A stretch of 29,058 nt of DNA from CAITSH01 sp945892985 (GCA_945892985.1 CAMDDU010000054.1:1-29058); one strand, 5' to 3'; positions 16,800-25,225 are shown, counted from the stretch's first letter. The notes: a model not told the origin generated them from the sequence alone. Numbers and translations: made by a program.

Positions 16800-18661
16800 C
16801 AGCTCGCATCCCGCTTAATCATGTTTTTTAGCACATTGGCAACCCGACCTGAGTCTTCGGCCACCAACATTCTCACCAATGCCACCTTGTCATCATAGCT
16901 GTTTGCAGTATCCAGCATCTCGGCCGAAATACTGGATTTTTTCGGCGCGGCCGATTTCTTCAGGCGTGTCTTGAAATCCTCCACCGACTCGCCGTCAACC
17001 ATGGACATGCCATCAGCACCAAGCTCGCCACCCACGGCACCGGGGAGGCCCAGGGCAGCCACCGGCGCGGGCAGCAACAAAGACACCAGCACCGGGCGGA
17101 CAACTGTCAGCAGAATCACCACAACCACCAGTGCGGCCAGAGCCACCTTGAGGCCGTTCACGGTGACGTCGTTCTCATACCAATTCGAAGTCAGGGGGAC
17201 AACGGGCGCGGGCAGATCGAACTTAGCCGGCATCAAGTTGACCTGATCACCACGCTCCGCGCTAAAACCAACCACGCCTTTGACCAGACTGGCCAGACGC
17301 TCAAGCTCCTCGGCGCTGTAAGCCACCGGGGCTGGGGCCGGCGCCGCCGGGGCAGCCTTGCCCGCCACGGCACCCGCGGGCACCGCAGCCGGAGCCGGCT
17401 CCCGCTCCTTGATCACCACCGCAACCGACACCCGTTCAATATTGCCCGGTGAAGTCCTGACATGCCGAACGGCCTTGTCCAGTTCGTAGTTCCGTGTCGA
17501 CTTGCTGTTGAGCGAAGAAGAGCCGCTCTTTTTCTCCTCTGCCATGGTCGTGGCGGTCGAATCCGGATTGATCTTTGCGTCCCCCGGCGGCGAATTTGAC
17601 AAGGAACCGGGCACCCCGCCACCCGCTTCGCTCGAGCCACCGCGCTCCTCAGACAGCACCTCGGAGCGCGTCTTGGGTCCGGTACGGCGATTGTCAAAGT
17701 CCTCGGACGCCATCTCGACCTGGTTAAAATCCAACACCAGATCGACCTGGGCGCGCACATTGCCCTCGCCCACGACCGGCTCGAGTAATTGCAAAATTTT
17801 CTTGCGGTAGGCGTCCTCGACCTGCTGCTTGTGTTGCGTCTGCACGCTTGTCAGGCCAAGCACCGCATCCCCGGGGGCCTTGCTGATCAGATTACCCAGA
17901 TTGTCTACCACGGACACATCTTCCACCGCCAAATAGGGCACGCTCGAGGCGACCAGATGCACAATCGCCTGCACTTGGTTGGGCGAAACCACCCTGCCAC
18001 CGTGCGGCGTCACCACCACAGAGGCCTTGACGCGCTCACGGTCACGCACAAAAGCACTTTGTTTGGTCTGCGCAAGGTGCACCCTGGCCCCCTGGATGGA
18101 GCCAATCTGGGTAATACTCTTGGCCAACTCCTGCTCTATGGCTGCGGCATAACGCGCCTGCTCCATAAACTGACTGGTGGTCATCGCCGACTGATCTTTG
18201 AGCGAGTCGAGAATGCCCCGCCCCTGCGCCTTCGGGATCCCCTGCGAGGCAAGCAGAATACGCGCCTCATGATAACGCCCGGCAGGCACGGCAAGCTGGC
18301 CGCTCGTCGCATCAATACGCGGATTAAGATTGGCCGTCTTGAGCGCATCGAATGCACTTTGCTGGTCGGACTCGTGCATGCCGGGAAACACCACGCGGTA
18401 AGGGGCCTCCTGCATCCAGAAATAAAGTGTGGCAAAGGCGAGCAGGATCGCCAACATGACAATCGCCGGCATGGCTTTTCTTACCGCCGGCTGCTGCAAC
18501 ACGCCGCCCAAGGAGGAGAGCACGGCAACCGGACCCGGTTGCGGCAAAGCAAGGCTGGTGCCGGTTGAAGCGGTCGCGCTAGGCGCGTTGGAAACCATGC
18601 CGGTGGATGGCGCAGTGTTGCCAACAACAGTTGGCGCAAGCCCGGGTGCAAGAGTAGCCAT
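16799..18661 (-). CDS. fliF: Flagellar MS-ring protein FliF
   Basis: FliF forms the membrane-embedded MS ring on which the rotor and export gate assemble. The 620-residue protein has an Ala/Pro/Thr-rich N-terminus and a first membrane helix (AMPAIVMLAILLAFATLYFW). The periplasmic ring-building motifs follow: YRVVFPGMHESDQQSAFDAL, ESKVTIGTIGGA-like sections, and ARVHLAQTKQSAFVRDRERVKASVVV. A Ser/Gly/Pro-rich periplasmic loop is present, then a second membrane helix (VALAALVVVVILLTVVRPVLV). The cytoplasmic FliG-binding tail contains KVALVRMLVAEDSGRVANVLKNMI. ATG 18661 has AGGA about 11 bases upstream. The gene lies 37 bp after fliE. Confidence 0.96.
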   Translation of the reverse strand: MATLAPGLAPTVVGNTAPSTGMVSNAPSATASTGTSLALPQPGPVAVLSSLGGVLQQPAVRKAMPAIVMLAILLAFATLYFWMQEAPYRVVFPGMHESDQQSAFDALKTANLNPRIDATSGQLAVPAGRYHEARILLASQGIPKAQGRGILDSLKDQSAMTTSQFMEQARYAAAIEQELAKSITQIGSIQGARVHLAQTKQSAFVRDRERVKASVVVTPHGGRVVSPNQVQAIVHLVASSVPYLAVEDVSVVDNLGNLISKAPGDAVLGLTSVQTQHKQQVEDAYRKKILQLLEPVVGEGNVRAQVDLVLDFNQVEMASEDFDNRRTGPKTRSEVLSEERGGSSEAGGGVPGSLSNSPPGDAKINPDSTATTMAEEKKSGSSSLNSKSTRNYELDKAVRHVRTSPGNIERVSVAVVIKEREPAPAAVPAGAVAGKAAPAAPAPAPVAYSAEELERLASLVKGVVGFSAERGDQVNLMPAKFDLPAPVVPLTSNWYENDVTVNGLKVALAALVVVVILLTVVRPVLVSLLLPAPVAALGLPGAVGGELGADGMSMVDGESVEDFKTRLKKSAAPKKSSISAEMLDTANSYDDKVALVRMLVAEDSGRVANVLKNMIKRDAS

Positions 18662-18698
18662 AGTCAGTCAATCCTAGTGTGGTTCGCGTCGTTCATTT

Positions 18699-19049
18699 TC
18701 AAATCGGCATGTTCTTGATGTCTTCGTAGGCTCTCATCACCTTATTGCGAATTTGCAAGGTGGCCTCAAAGGCGATGGAGGATTTTTGCATTGCCAGCAC
18801 CACATCGGTGAGGGGCACGTCCTCCCCCTTCTCGAACGCGGTAGCCAGAGCCTGCGCATTCTTCTGCTGCGCATTGACCGAATCGACTGCGCCCTTGACC
18901 AGGTCGCCAAAGCCGGTGCTGGTTTTGGCCGTGGCCTCACCAGATGCAATGGGCATGCCCGCCTCGGGCGCCCCCATGGCGCGCGCCTCGTACTGGCGAA
19001 TTTGCGCCATCATCGACTGAATACTTGCCATGTTCGTTTTTTCTATCAT
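18699..19049 (-). CDS. fliE: Flagellar hook-basal body complex protein FliE
   Basis: FliE joins the MS ring to the rod and is the first rod-type export substrate. The 116-residue protein has a variable N-terminus with a stretch of Met and Gln. The conserved C-terminal helices follow: FGDLVKGAVDSVNAQQKNAQALATAFEKGEDVPLTDVV and MQKSSIAFEATLQIRNKVMRAYEDIKNMPI, the latter being the family hallmark. ATG 19049 has AGGGG six bases upstream; an in-frame ATG at 19031 lacks one. The gene begins nine bases after the sigma-54 activator stop, so it belongs to the same transcript and depends on the promoter at 20473-20488. Confidence 0.96.
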   Translation of the reverse strand: MIEKTNMASIQSMMAQIRQYEARAMGAPEAGMPIASGEATAKTSTGFGDLVKGAVDSVNAQQKNAQALATAFEKGEDVPLTDVVLAMQKSSIAFEATLQIRNKVMRAYEDIKNMPI

Positions 19050-19058
19050 CTCTCGCCC

Positions 19059-20438
19059 CTATTTACCGTGACTGACGGACAACCCGTGTTCGCGCAATTG
19101 CGCCAACTTGTAGCGCAAGGTGCGCGGGCTGATACCAAGTAATTTGGCCGCTTCCAGCCGGTTGGCCGCCCCGCTAAGGGCGGCCGAAATCGCGCGGTGC
19201 TCGCTGCTTCTCACCGCCGCATCCAGGCCCAATTTATCGACCGAACCGGCCTCGCGCACCGGCAAGCCTTGCGCCGGAGGCAGAAAGGACACCCCGGATC
19301 GGTCGGTGTCAGACTGGTCCTCAAATATCAGGTGTTCGGCGCCAATCAAGGGGCCGCGGCTGAGCACCAGGGCACGTTGAATCACATTGGAGAGCTCGCG
19401 TACGTTGCCCGGCCATGCATACTCGACCAACAAGGTTTCGGCCTCATCGGAAATAACCCAGTCCTGGCTCGAGCAGGCGTGCACGTTAAGCATATGGCGG
19501 GCGAGCGGCAGGATGTCCTGCCGGCGCTCGGATAATGCCGGCACGCGCAGCTTGAACGTGCTGATACGAAAATACAGGTCTTCACGAAATTCCCGCGCTT
19601 GAATCGCCGCGCGCAAATCTTTGTTGGAGGCAACAATCAGACGCACATCCACAGCCACATGACCGAGCGCGCCCAGGCGCGTCACCTGGCGCTCTTGCAG
19701 CACCCGCAGCAGTTTGCTTTGCAACTGGATCGGCATTTCGCCTATCTCATCCAAAAACAGACTGCCCCCGTTGGCCTGCTCGAATACCCCGAGGTGTTCG
19801 CGCACCGCCCCGGTAAAGGCACCCTTCTCGTGCCCGAACAACAAATCTTCAATCATGCTCTCGGGCATGGCGGCGCAGTTAAGGCCGATAAACGGGCCGT
19901 CACGTCGCGGCGAGGCATCGTGCAGGACACGCGCAAGCACCTCTTTCCCGGCTCCGGTCGGACCGGTCAGCAAGGTAGTCACGCCAGCCTGCGCCACGCG
20001 TTCGGCCAGCTCCAGCAGTTTCTGGCTGGCTGGATCGACAAAAATGAAATTTTGCTGCTCCTCGGGAGCGGCCAACAAACCGAACACGGCGCTCCAAGAC
20101 TGCACGGACCAATCATCGGCCGACAACACGTGCGCTGCGCCCTGATGCATGGCCTGCACACCCATCTCAAGGTGATGTCGATCAACCCGGCAAACCAATG
20201 GAATACCGCTTCGCATCCCGCGCATCAAGGTCTGTACTTCGGCGAGCAAGGCGCCGCCCGCCTCGAGCCGGACAACCACCGCCCAGCCTTTGCCCAAAGC
20301 ACGCCGAAGATCGATGAGCGAATACACCTCCAGCACGCTGATGCCCGCCTGACGCAGGCAAGCGCGTTCAGCCTCGACCAGCGGCATCACCGGGTCAAAC
20401 CAAAGCACGTTGCGTTTTTCCGACATCTCGTTGTTCAC
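19059..20438 (-). CDS. FleR/FlrC-like sigma-54-dependent activator with a degenerate receiver domain
   Basis: About residues 10-118 have receiver-like spacing but lack its active site. Where the phosphorylated Asp should follow a hydrophobic strand the sequence reads AVVVRLEAGG, and the conserved Lys is missing (HVLSADDW). The AAA+ part is complete: Walker A GPTGAGKE (159-166), GAFTGA (206-211), FLDEIGE, and FREDLYFRISTFKLRVP. The C-terminal Fis-type helix-turn-helix reads NRLEAAKLLGISPRTLRYKLAQL, as in NtrC/FlrC. GTG 20438 is chosen because AAGG lies seven bases upstream; ATG 20426 is an alternative. It heads the fliEFGHIJ cluster, as FlrC/FleR genes do in other polarly flagellated proteobacteria. 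No partner kinase (FlrB/FleS) is adjacent. Confidence 0.88.
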   Translation of the reverse strand: MNNEMSEKRNVLWFDPVMPLVEAERACLRQAGISVLEVYSLIDLRRALGKGWAVVVRLEAGGALLAEVQTLMRGMRSGIPLVCRVDRHHLEMGVQAMHQGAAHVLSADDWSVQSWSAVFGLLAAPEEQQNFIFVDPASQKLLELAERVAQAGVTTLLTGPTGAGKEVLARVLHDASPRRDGPFIGLNCAAMPESMIEDLLFGHEKGAFTGAVREHLGVFEQANGGSLFLDEIGEMPIQLQSKLLRVLQERQVTRLGALGHVAVDVRLIVASNKDLRAAIQAREFREDLYFRISTFKLRVPALSERRQDILPLARHMLNVHACSSQDWVISDEAETLLVEYAWPGNVRELSNVIQRALVLSRGPLIGAEHLIFEDQSDTDRSGVSFLPPAQGLPVREAGSVDKLGLDAAVRSSEHRAISAALSGAANRLEAAKLLGISPRTLRYKLAQLREHGLSVSHGK

Positions 20439-20688
20439 GGTGTCACCTTGTTCTATTCAATGAAGCTTATTAAGCAAGCCGCATGCCACAATAATTTATT
20501 CATTAAATTCAATAGGTTATTATTTAACACATCAGGGGGTCGCGAAGGCCTGCCGTATTGGCACTTTCCTGACAGCCACCCCCGCCGGGTCTACAGCCAG
20601 GCGCGCAAACCGCGCAAACTGGCGACGCAAGCAGCTTGGCGCGGCCAACCCGGGCGGCGCGCACTGCGCCCCGACTCACATAAACGCG
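20439..20688. other. 250-bp gap holding the sigma-54 promoter
   Basis: Apart from the promoter and its AT-rich upstream tract, the right half is GC-rich with a short GGCGC/GCGCC hairpin near 20656-20670 that lacks a T-run. No gene is recognised. Confidence 0.5.
20473..20488 (-). promoter_or_regulatory. Sigma-54 (-24/-12) promoter of the activator-fliEFGHIJ operon
   Basis: On the minus strand the sequence is TGGCATGCGGCTTGCT, with GG and GC exactly ten bases apart, a near-consensus TGGCAYR-N4-TTGCW site. It lies 35 bp upstream of the GTG at 20438 and leaves room for a short leader. The DNA behind it (20490-20530) is very AT-rich, as expected for a bendable upstream activating region. Confidence 0.85.
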
Positions 20689-20940
20689 CTAGCTTGGGGG
20701 CGCCGGATTGAGCGGTTTGGGGGCAAAACCCTGGCAGTGCTGACCATCTGCACGCAACACCTCAATGCATGGCAAGACCTTGCTCTTGAAGCCCATCACG
20801 CGGCACAAATAAGGCATTGCCGGCTGCCAACTGAGGCCAAAATAGCGGCACTGCCAGCAATTTGGCGCCGAGTCCGGCGCCACCGTCGACTGGGTCAGCC
20901 GCGAGCCGCCCCCAGGGGGCGATGGCCCTTCAGCACGCAT
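20689..20940 (-). CDS. Small four-cysteine conserved protein, possible metal-binding
   Basis: The 83-residue product contains NCWQCRYFGLSWQPAMPYLC, then MGFKSKVLPCIEVLRADGQHC. This pattern (C-x2-C...PY-x-C...MGFKSK-x-LP...G-x2-C) matches a family of small proteins widespread in proteobacteria, often labelled, probably wrongly, as uracil-DNA glycosylase-related. The four conserved cysteines suggest a zinc- or iron-binding knuckle; the role is unknown. The first 30 residues are non-conserved in appearance. ATG 20940 follows GGGG at eight bases; GTG 20949 is an in-frame alternative. It lies 55 bp behind the flagellin stop on the same strand, so read-through transcription is possible. Confidence 0.7.
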   Translation of the reverse strand: MRAEGPSPPGGGSRLTQSTVAPDSAPNCWQCRYFGLSWQPAMPYLCRVMGFKSKVLPCIEVLRADGQHCQGFAPKPLNPAPPS

Positions 20941-20995
20941 CAATCGCACCCCGTCCGAAGCACATCAGTTCAATCTCTCTCAATGGACCTCCGCC

Positions 20996-23900
20996 TCAAT
21001 TGCCCAGCAGTTTGAGCACGCTTTGCTGGCTGGTGTTGGCCTGGGCGAGCACCGCCATCCCCGCCTGCTGAATAATCTGTGCCCGTGCAAGATCAGAGGA
21101 TGCCTTCGCGTAATCGGCGTCCAACACCTGACCGCGCGAACGCGCCGCGTTGATAGAGACATTGGTCAAATTATCAACCGCATGCATCAGGCGATTCGTC
21201 ACCGCCCCCATGTTGGCGCGGGCCGCATCAACCCGCGCCATGGCGCGATCAAGCTTGGCCAGTACATCGCCCGCACTTTGCGTCGTATCAATGCGCACCA
21301 AGGGAACCGTCGCACTGAAATCACCCGTAATCTCACCGGTGACCGACCCGCCACTGCCAAAGTCCTCAAAGTCTATGGACACATCCTGACCGGTGCCGGC
21401 ACCAATCTGAAAGCTAAGGCGTCCGATCCGTGGCGACGACATCGGGATCGCAGACTTGCCGCCAAACTGACCCTCGACCAAGCCTATGCTGCTGAAATTG
21501 GAGCCACTGCCAAAGCCATTGCTACCGGCCCTAACGGTGATTTCACCGGTAGAGGCCATGACAGGCCCGGGCTGACCGGCCACCCTGGCCGGAGGGGCGG
21601 AGGGAATGCTCGCCAAAAGACTCACACTACCGTAGAGCGTCATCCCGCCTTTGCTCGTCGCCAAGGCATCGCGAATACCCACCACCTCGTTGCTGCCAAG
21701 GCTATTGGCGCTTGTTTTGGCAAGGGTGATGGCAGCGGCCGGGTTGGTCGCCGCCGCGCCGTTCAGGTCAAAACCGCTGCCCGCCACAGTAGAGCTGAGC
21801 GTCAAAGTCGAACCGACCAAGGCAACCGAGATATTCTTTAAGCTACCGTCGGTGATCTTGGCCTGAATCGCCGTCGCCAGCCTGCCGGCCAGATCGGCCG
21901 TATTGGTGCCCCCAGCCTGCGCCGAGGTGATGCTCGTCCCGTTGATGACGACCGTCGCCGTATCCGTAGAGGCGACCGTCCCACCGACAACAACAGTCGA
22001 CACCTGCGCCACCGCCCCGGCCTTGCCAAGGCCAAAACTGGCCGCCGACAAATCTTTCACATTCGAATCAAACCAGACCGAAACATTGCGGCCATCAGCG
22101 GCGCTCAAAGTCACACCATTACCGTTATCACTGGCGGCAAGACCATGCTGGGCGCCCTGCAGGTTGATCGCTGCAATTACCGCAGCGCGCCTGGCCGAAG
22201 CCGACTCGTGCTGGGTAAGGGTGATAGAAACCTGCACACCGTTGATAAACAACGACTGGGCACCCGTGACAGGCAAGGCAGTGGTCGTCACCTCACCGCT
22301 AGTGGACACGGCGTTGGCCTTGGCGCTGACCTTGGTCAGCGCGCTTTGCGCGTTAATCGCCGCAGCAATCGCAAGGCCACTGGCCAATCGGTCACTGCCC
22401 GAAGCCGTAAGATTGCTAAGCTTGTCGTCACTGGCGCTAGTGGCCCGAATGGCCACGCCGTTAATCAGCAAATCGCCCGCCTGCAGTGGCTTGCTCTGCG
22501 CGGCCGCGTTGGCAACCAGTTCGGCGGTGGCAAGCGTTCCGGCAGCCGAACTCTTGCTCACAACGCAAGTGAAGGCGGTGCCCGGGACCGACGCGGCAAG
22601 TTGTAACTCATTGAGGCTGCCACCGTTGGCGGCGCTCACCCCCAAAGTCGCATCGGCATTGATCGCGGCGATAAGCCCGGCGCGCACGTTCTCTATGTTT
22701 GTTGCCGTGGCGGTGAAAGTCTTGAGCTTCCCGTTGACGGTGATACTGAAGCTATCGCTAACGGCAACGGTACCGCCTAGCGTCACGCTCTGTGACTGCG
22801 CCGTCGCCGCCTGCACCGGGGCGCGCGCCATACCGCTCACCACGGCGACGTTATCGGCAAAATTGCCCGCCTGCAGGCCACTGCGGCCAATCACCCCGGC
22901 AGAGGGGGCGGTGATGTTGATCGCGGTCTCGACCTTGGCTTGCAGCGAGTAGGTGGCGCTTTGCACACCCTGCTTGAGGCCGGTACGGGCGGAAAAATCG
23001 GCGGCCGTCGATTCGGTGTTAAAAGCCACTTCAATATTGCGCCCGTCTGCCGCCTCAAGCCGCACACCGGTCAAATCCGTACCCGTATCCACAGCCACCA
23101 CCCCGGTTTTGCTGCTCATGCGGTTAATCGCATCGAGCACCGCCGCACGCGAGGCGCGCGGATTGCCCTCAATGCTGGTAATCGTGGACGAAACATAGCC
23201 GTTGATACTTAGCGTACCGGTGGACGTTCCGACCTGGGCGGCCACGCCAGACTGGGCCGCGCCGACAAGCACTGTTTTACCGACCACGGCACTCACGCCG
23301 GTGGCCGCCGTAGTCGCATTGATCGAAGCCACTTTGGCAATGGCACTGGCGGCGGCATTGGCCGCCGGGGAACGCGCATCGTCCAGCGCCGAGGAGGCCG
23401 CCAGATTAACCCCGTTAATCGCCACATCGTTGACGCGCATCGCATCGAGTGCGCCAAAACTGCGGCCGATTGTCAGCGATGCGCTATTGGTGTTGGCCCA
23501 GTCCGCACCGGCTGTGGTGAGGGTGAAGGTGCCGGCGCCCTCGGTCAGCGCCGTATTGGTAAAGCTGATCACCTTGTTGGCGTAGGTCAGAGCAAGATTG
23601 ACGCGACTGCCATCGTTAAGCGTGAGCACCGCCGTACCGTTAGGCGCAGCGCCAAGGGTGATGGCGAGGCTGCCCGACTTGGCCAGAGCGCCGCTGCCAC
23701 CCGAAGTGAAAGCGCCCGCGTTGCCGGAGCTCACCGCCCCCGCAGTGTAAGCAATGGCACCCAGGTATTGGTTGTTCGCGGCGACACGCTGCACCGGAAC
23801 CGGCCCCAGGGCCTGGCCAGCCGAACCGTTCAAAATAGGAAAACCATTCCACTCGGTGTTATTGGCAATACGGACGATTTCTTTTTTCAGCTGCTGGAAC

Positions 23901-24943
23901 TCAAGATCAAGATAACCGCGCGCAGCCGTACCCGGCGTCGTCGTGGCCGCGGTATAGGCTGTGGTGAGCCCGGTTGCGGCCAGCACGGTCACAGCATTCC
24001 CGCCCACGGCAATGCCGCCGCCGTCTGTGCTGGTCAACTTCACCGCCGAACGTAGCGTAGCGGTGGTGTAATTTGCGCCGCCACCAACGGCACCGTCGGT
24101 AGCCAGACCGGTAACCGCACCGTTTATGGCAGCGGCGTTTTCCTTCACCGACACAGTAATATTTCGACCGTCGGCCGCCTCCAGGGCCACCGCACCGGTC
24201 GTGCCAGAAAAGGTCGCAGCGACACCGGTCTGAGGGGTAAGGGCGTTAATCGCCGCAGCCATCTGCGCACCACGCTCCGGTGCGGTCGCGACCGCGCCAA
24301 TGGCGCCGATAGAAACGCCATTGATCTTGACATCCCCATCCGCAATAGCATGGTTGGTGCCGGTGCCACCGGTGGTCGCAGCAGTAATCGGCGCGCCGGT
24401 GACCATGGTTTTACCCACCACGGCGCTCACCTTGCTCTGCGCGCTGATGGCATTGATGGCGTTGGCCACTGCGACACCGCTAATGGTGTTCTGCACACTG
24501 GAAACCCCGTCCGCAAGCGCCGCACCAAGGTTAAAGCCGTTGATCGTCATCTGATTGGCAAGCAAAGCGGCAACCGAACCGGCGGGAACCGCGGTGCCTT
24601 GCACCAAGGTGGCGTAGGTCGGCTGGTCAGCCGCGCTCGTTTCGTTCATCGCCTGAATAGACAGTTCACGCATGCGCTGCAGCATGCTGGTGATCTCATT
24701 GGTCGCGCCCTCCGCGGTCTGGATCATCGAGATGGCGTCCCCGGCGTTGCGTACCGCCTGGTCCAGCGACTTGATCTGCTGCGTCATGCGCGAGCCCATG
24801 GCGATGCCGACTGCATCGTCTCCGGCCGAAGTGATGCGCTTGCCCGTGGACAATTGCGCCATCGCCGTCGTCAGGGCGTGGTCATTGAGTTTGAGCGCGT
24901 TTTGGGCGCTCAAGGCTTTGACATTGGTATTGATAGTCGACAT
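20996..24943 (-). CDS. fliC: Giant flagellin (1315 residues) with two large insertions
   Basis: Filament subunit. ATG 24943 is chosen for the MSTINTNVKALSAQ flagellin opening and GAGGAG six bases upstream. Residues 1-107 are the N-terminal D0/D1 helices (INTNVKALSAQNAL, STGKRITSAGDDAVGIAM, QTAEGATNEITSMLQRMRELSIQ). An insertion of about 235 residues (108-343) then splits D1. D1 resumes at 344-375 with LDLEFQQLKKEIVRIANNTEWNG. A second variable region covers about 376-1213. Residues 1214-1315 are the C-terminal D1/D0 (AARSRGQVLDADYAKASSDLARAQI, ending LGN). Ordinary flagellins are 270-550 residues. The insertions contain repeated Flagellin_IN-like units (ING..., AINA..., AADGRNI). Export needs FliI/FliH/FliJ encoded nearby. 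A sigma-54 promoter lies upstream. Confidence 0.95.
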   Translation of the reverse strand: MSTINTNVKALSAQNALKLNDHALTTAMAQLSTGKRITSAGDDAVGIAMGSRMTQQIKSLDQAVRNAGDAISMIQTAEGATNEITSMLQRMRELSIQAMNETSAADQPTYATLVQGTAVPAGSVAALLANQMTINGFNLGAALADGVSSVQNTISGVAVANAINAISAQSKVSAVVGKTMVTGAPITAATTGGTGTNHAIADGDVKINGVSIGAIGAVATAPERGAQMAAAINALTPQTGVAATFSGTTGAVALEAADGRNITVSVKENAAAINGAVTGLATDGAVGGGANYTTATLRSAVKLTSTDGGGIAVGGNAVTVLAATGLTTAYTAATTTPGTAARGYLDLEFQQLKKEIVRIANNTEWNGFPILNGSAGQALGPVPVQRVAANNQYLGAIAYTAGAVSSGNAGAFTSGGSGALAKSGSLAITLGAAPNGTAVLTLNDGSRVNLALTYANKVISFTNTALTEGAGTFTLTTAGADWANTNSASLTIGRSFGALDAMRVNDVAINGVNLAASSALDDARSPAANAAASAIAKVASINATTAATGVSAVVGKTVLVGAAQSGVAAQVGTSTGTLSINGYVSSTITSIEGNPRASRAAVLDAINRMSSKTGVVAVDTGTDLTGVRLEAADGRNIEVAFNTESTAADFSARTGLKQGVQSATYSLQAKVETAINITAPSAGVIGRSGLQAGNFADNVAVVSGMARAPVQAATAQSQSVTLGGTVAVSDSFSITVNGKLKTFTATATNIENVRAGLIAAINADATLGVSAANGGSLNELQLAASVPGTAFTCVVSKSSAAGTLATAELVANAAAQSKPLQAGDLLINGVAIRATSASDDKLSNLTASGSDRLASGLAIAAAINAQSALTKVSAKANAVSTSGEVTTTALPVTGAQSLFINGVQVSITLTQHESASARRAAVIAAINLQGAQHGLAASDNGNGVTLSAADGRNVSVWFDSNVKDLSAASFGLGKAGAVAQVSTVVVGGTVASTDTATVVINGTSITSAQAGGTNTADLAGRLATAIQAKITDGSLKNISVALVGSTLTLSSTVAGSGFDLNGAAATNPAAAITLAKTSANSLGSNEVVGIRDALATSKGGMTLYGSVSLLASIPSAPPARVAGQPGPVMASTGEITVRAGSNGFGSGSNFSSIGLVEGQFGGKSAIPMSSPRIGRLSFQIGAGTGQDVSIDFEDFGSGGSVTGEITGDFSATVPLVRIDTTQSAGDVLAKLDRAMARVDAARANMGAVTNRLMHAVDNLTNVSINAARSRGQVLDADYAKASSDLARAQIIQQAGMAVLAQANTSQQSVLKLLGN

Positions 24944-25014
24944 AAAAGACTCCTCGATTGCGCTAACTTTTCTGGGGCCGGCGACTGCCGACTCTTGCTG
25001 CACACAGCCCATAA

Positions 25015-25030
25015 AGCAAAAGCGATGCCA
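25015..25030 (-). promoter_or_regulatory. Sigma-54 (-24/-12) promoter of the giant flagellin gene
   Basis: TGGCATCGCTTTTGCT on the minus strand has GG and GC exactly ten bases apart and TTGCT at -12. It lies 71 bp upstream of the flagellin ATG, giving a leader of about 60 bases. No sigma-28-type element is seen nearby. A 15-bp dyad, CTATCT-TTC-AGATAG in + orientation (25043-25057), lies just behind it. Confidence 0.85.
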
Positions 25031-25225
25031 TATTTTTTTTATCTATCTTTCAGATAGTTAAGAGAGGCGGTAAATTTTTGACAGGCCGCGAACCCAATAC
25101 GGCAAGACGCTGTCAGCAAAACGGCAAAGCTTTGCCGGTAAGCGCGACACATCCGCAAAATCAGCGCACCTAGCGCGCATAGGCCCGCCTTGTTGCGCCA
25201 GCCGATGCGCAGGAGCTTTGCCACA

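Noticed and set aside
17789..18568. Long antisense frame opposite fliF
   Set aside because: Shadow of GC-rich codon use in fliF; composition is His/Arg/Gln-rich with no family resemblance.
19599..20711. 370-codon + frame opposite the sigma-54 activator
   Set aside because: Antisense to a confirmed gene and spans its promoter; no domain visible.
21903..22952. 349-codon + frame opposite the giant flagellin
   Set aside because: Ala/Thr/Val-rich mirror of the flagellin repeats, not a protein family.
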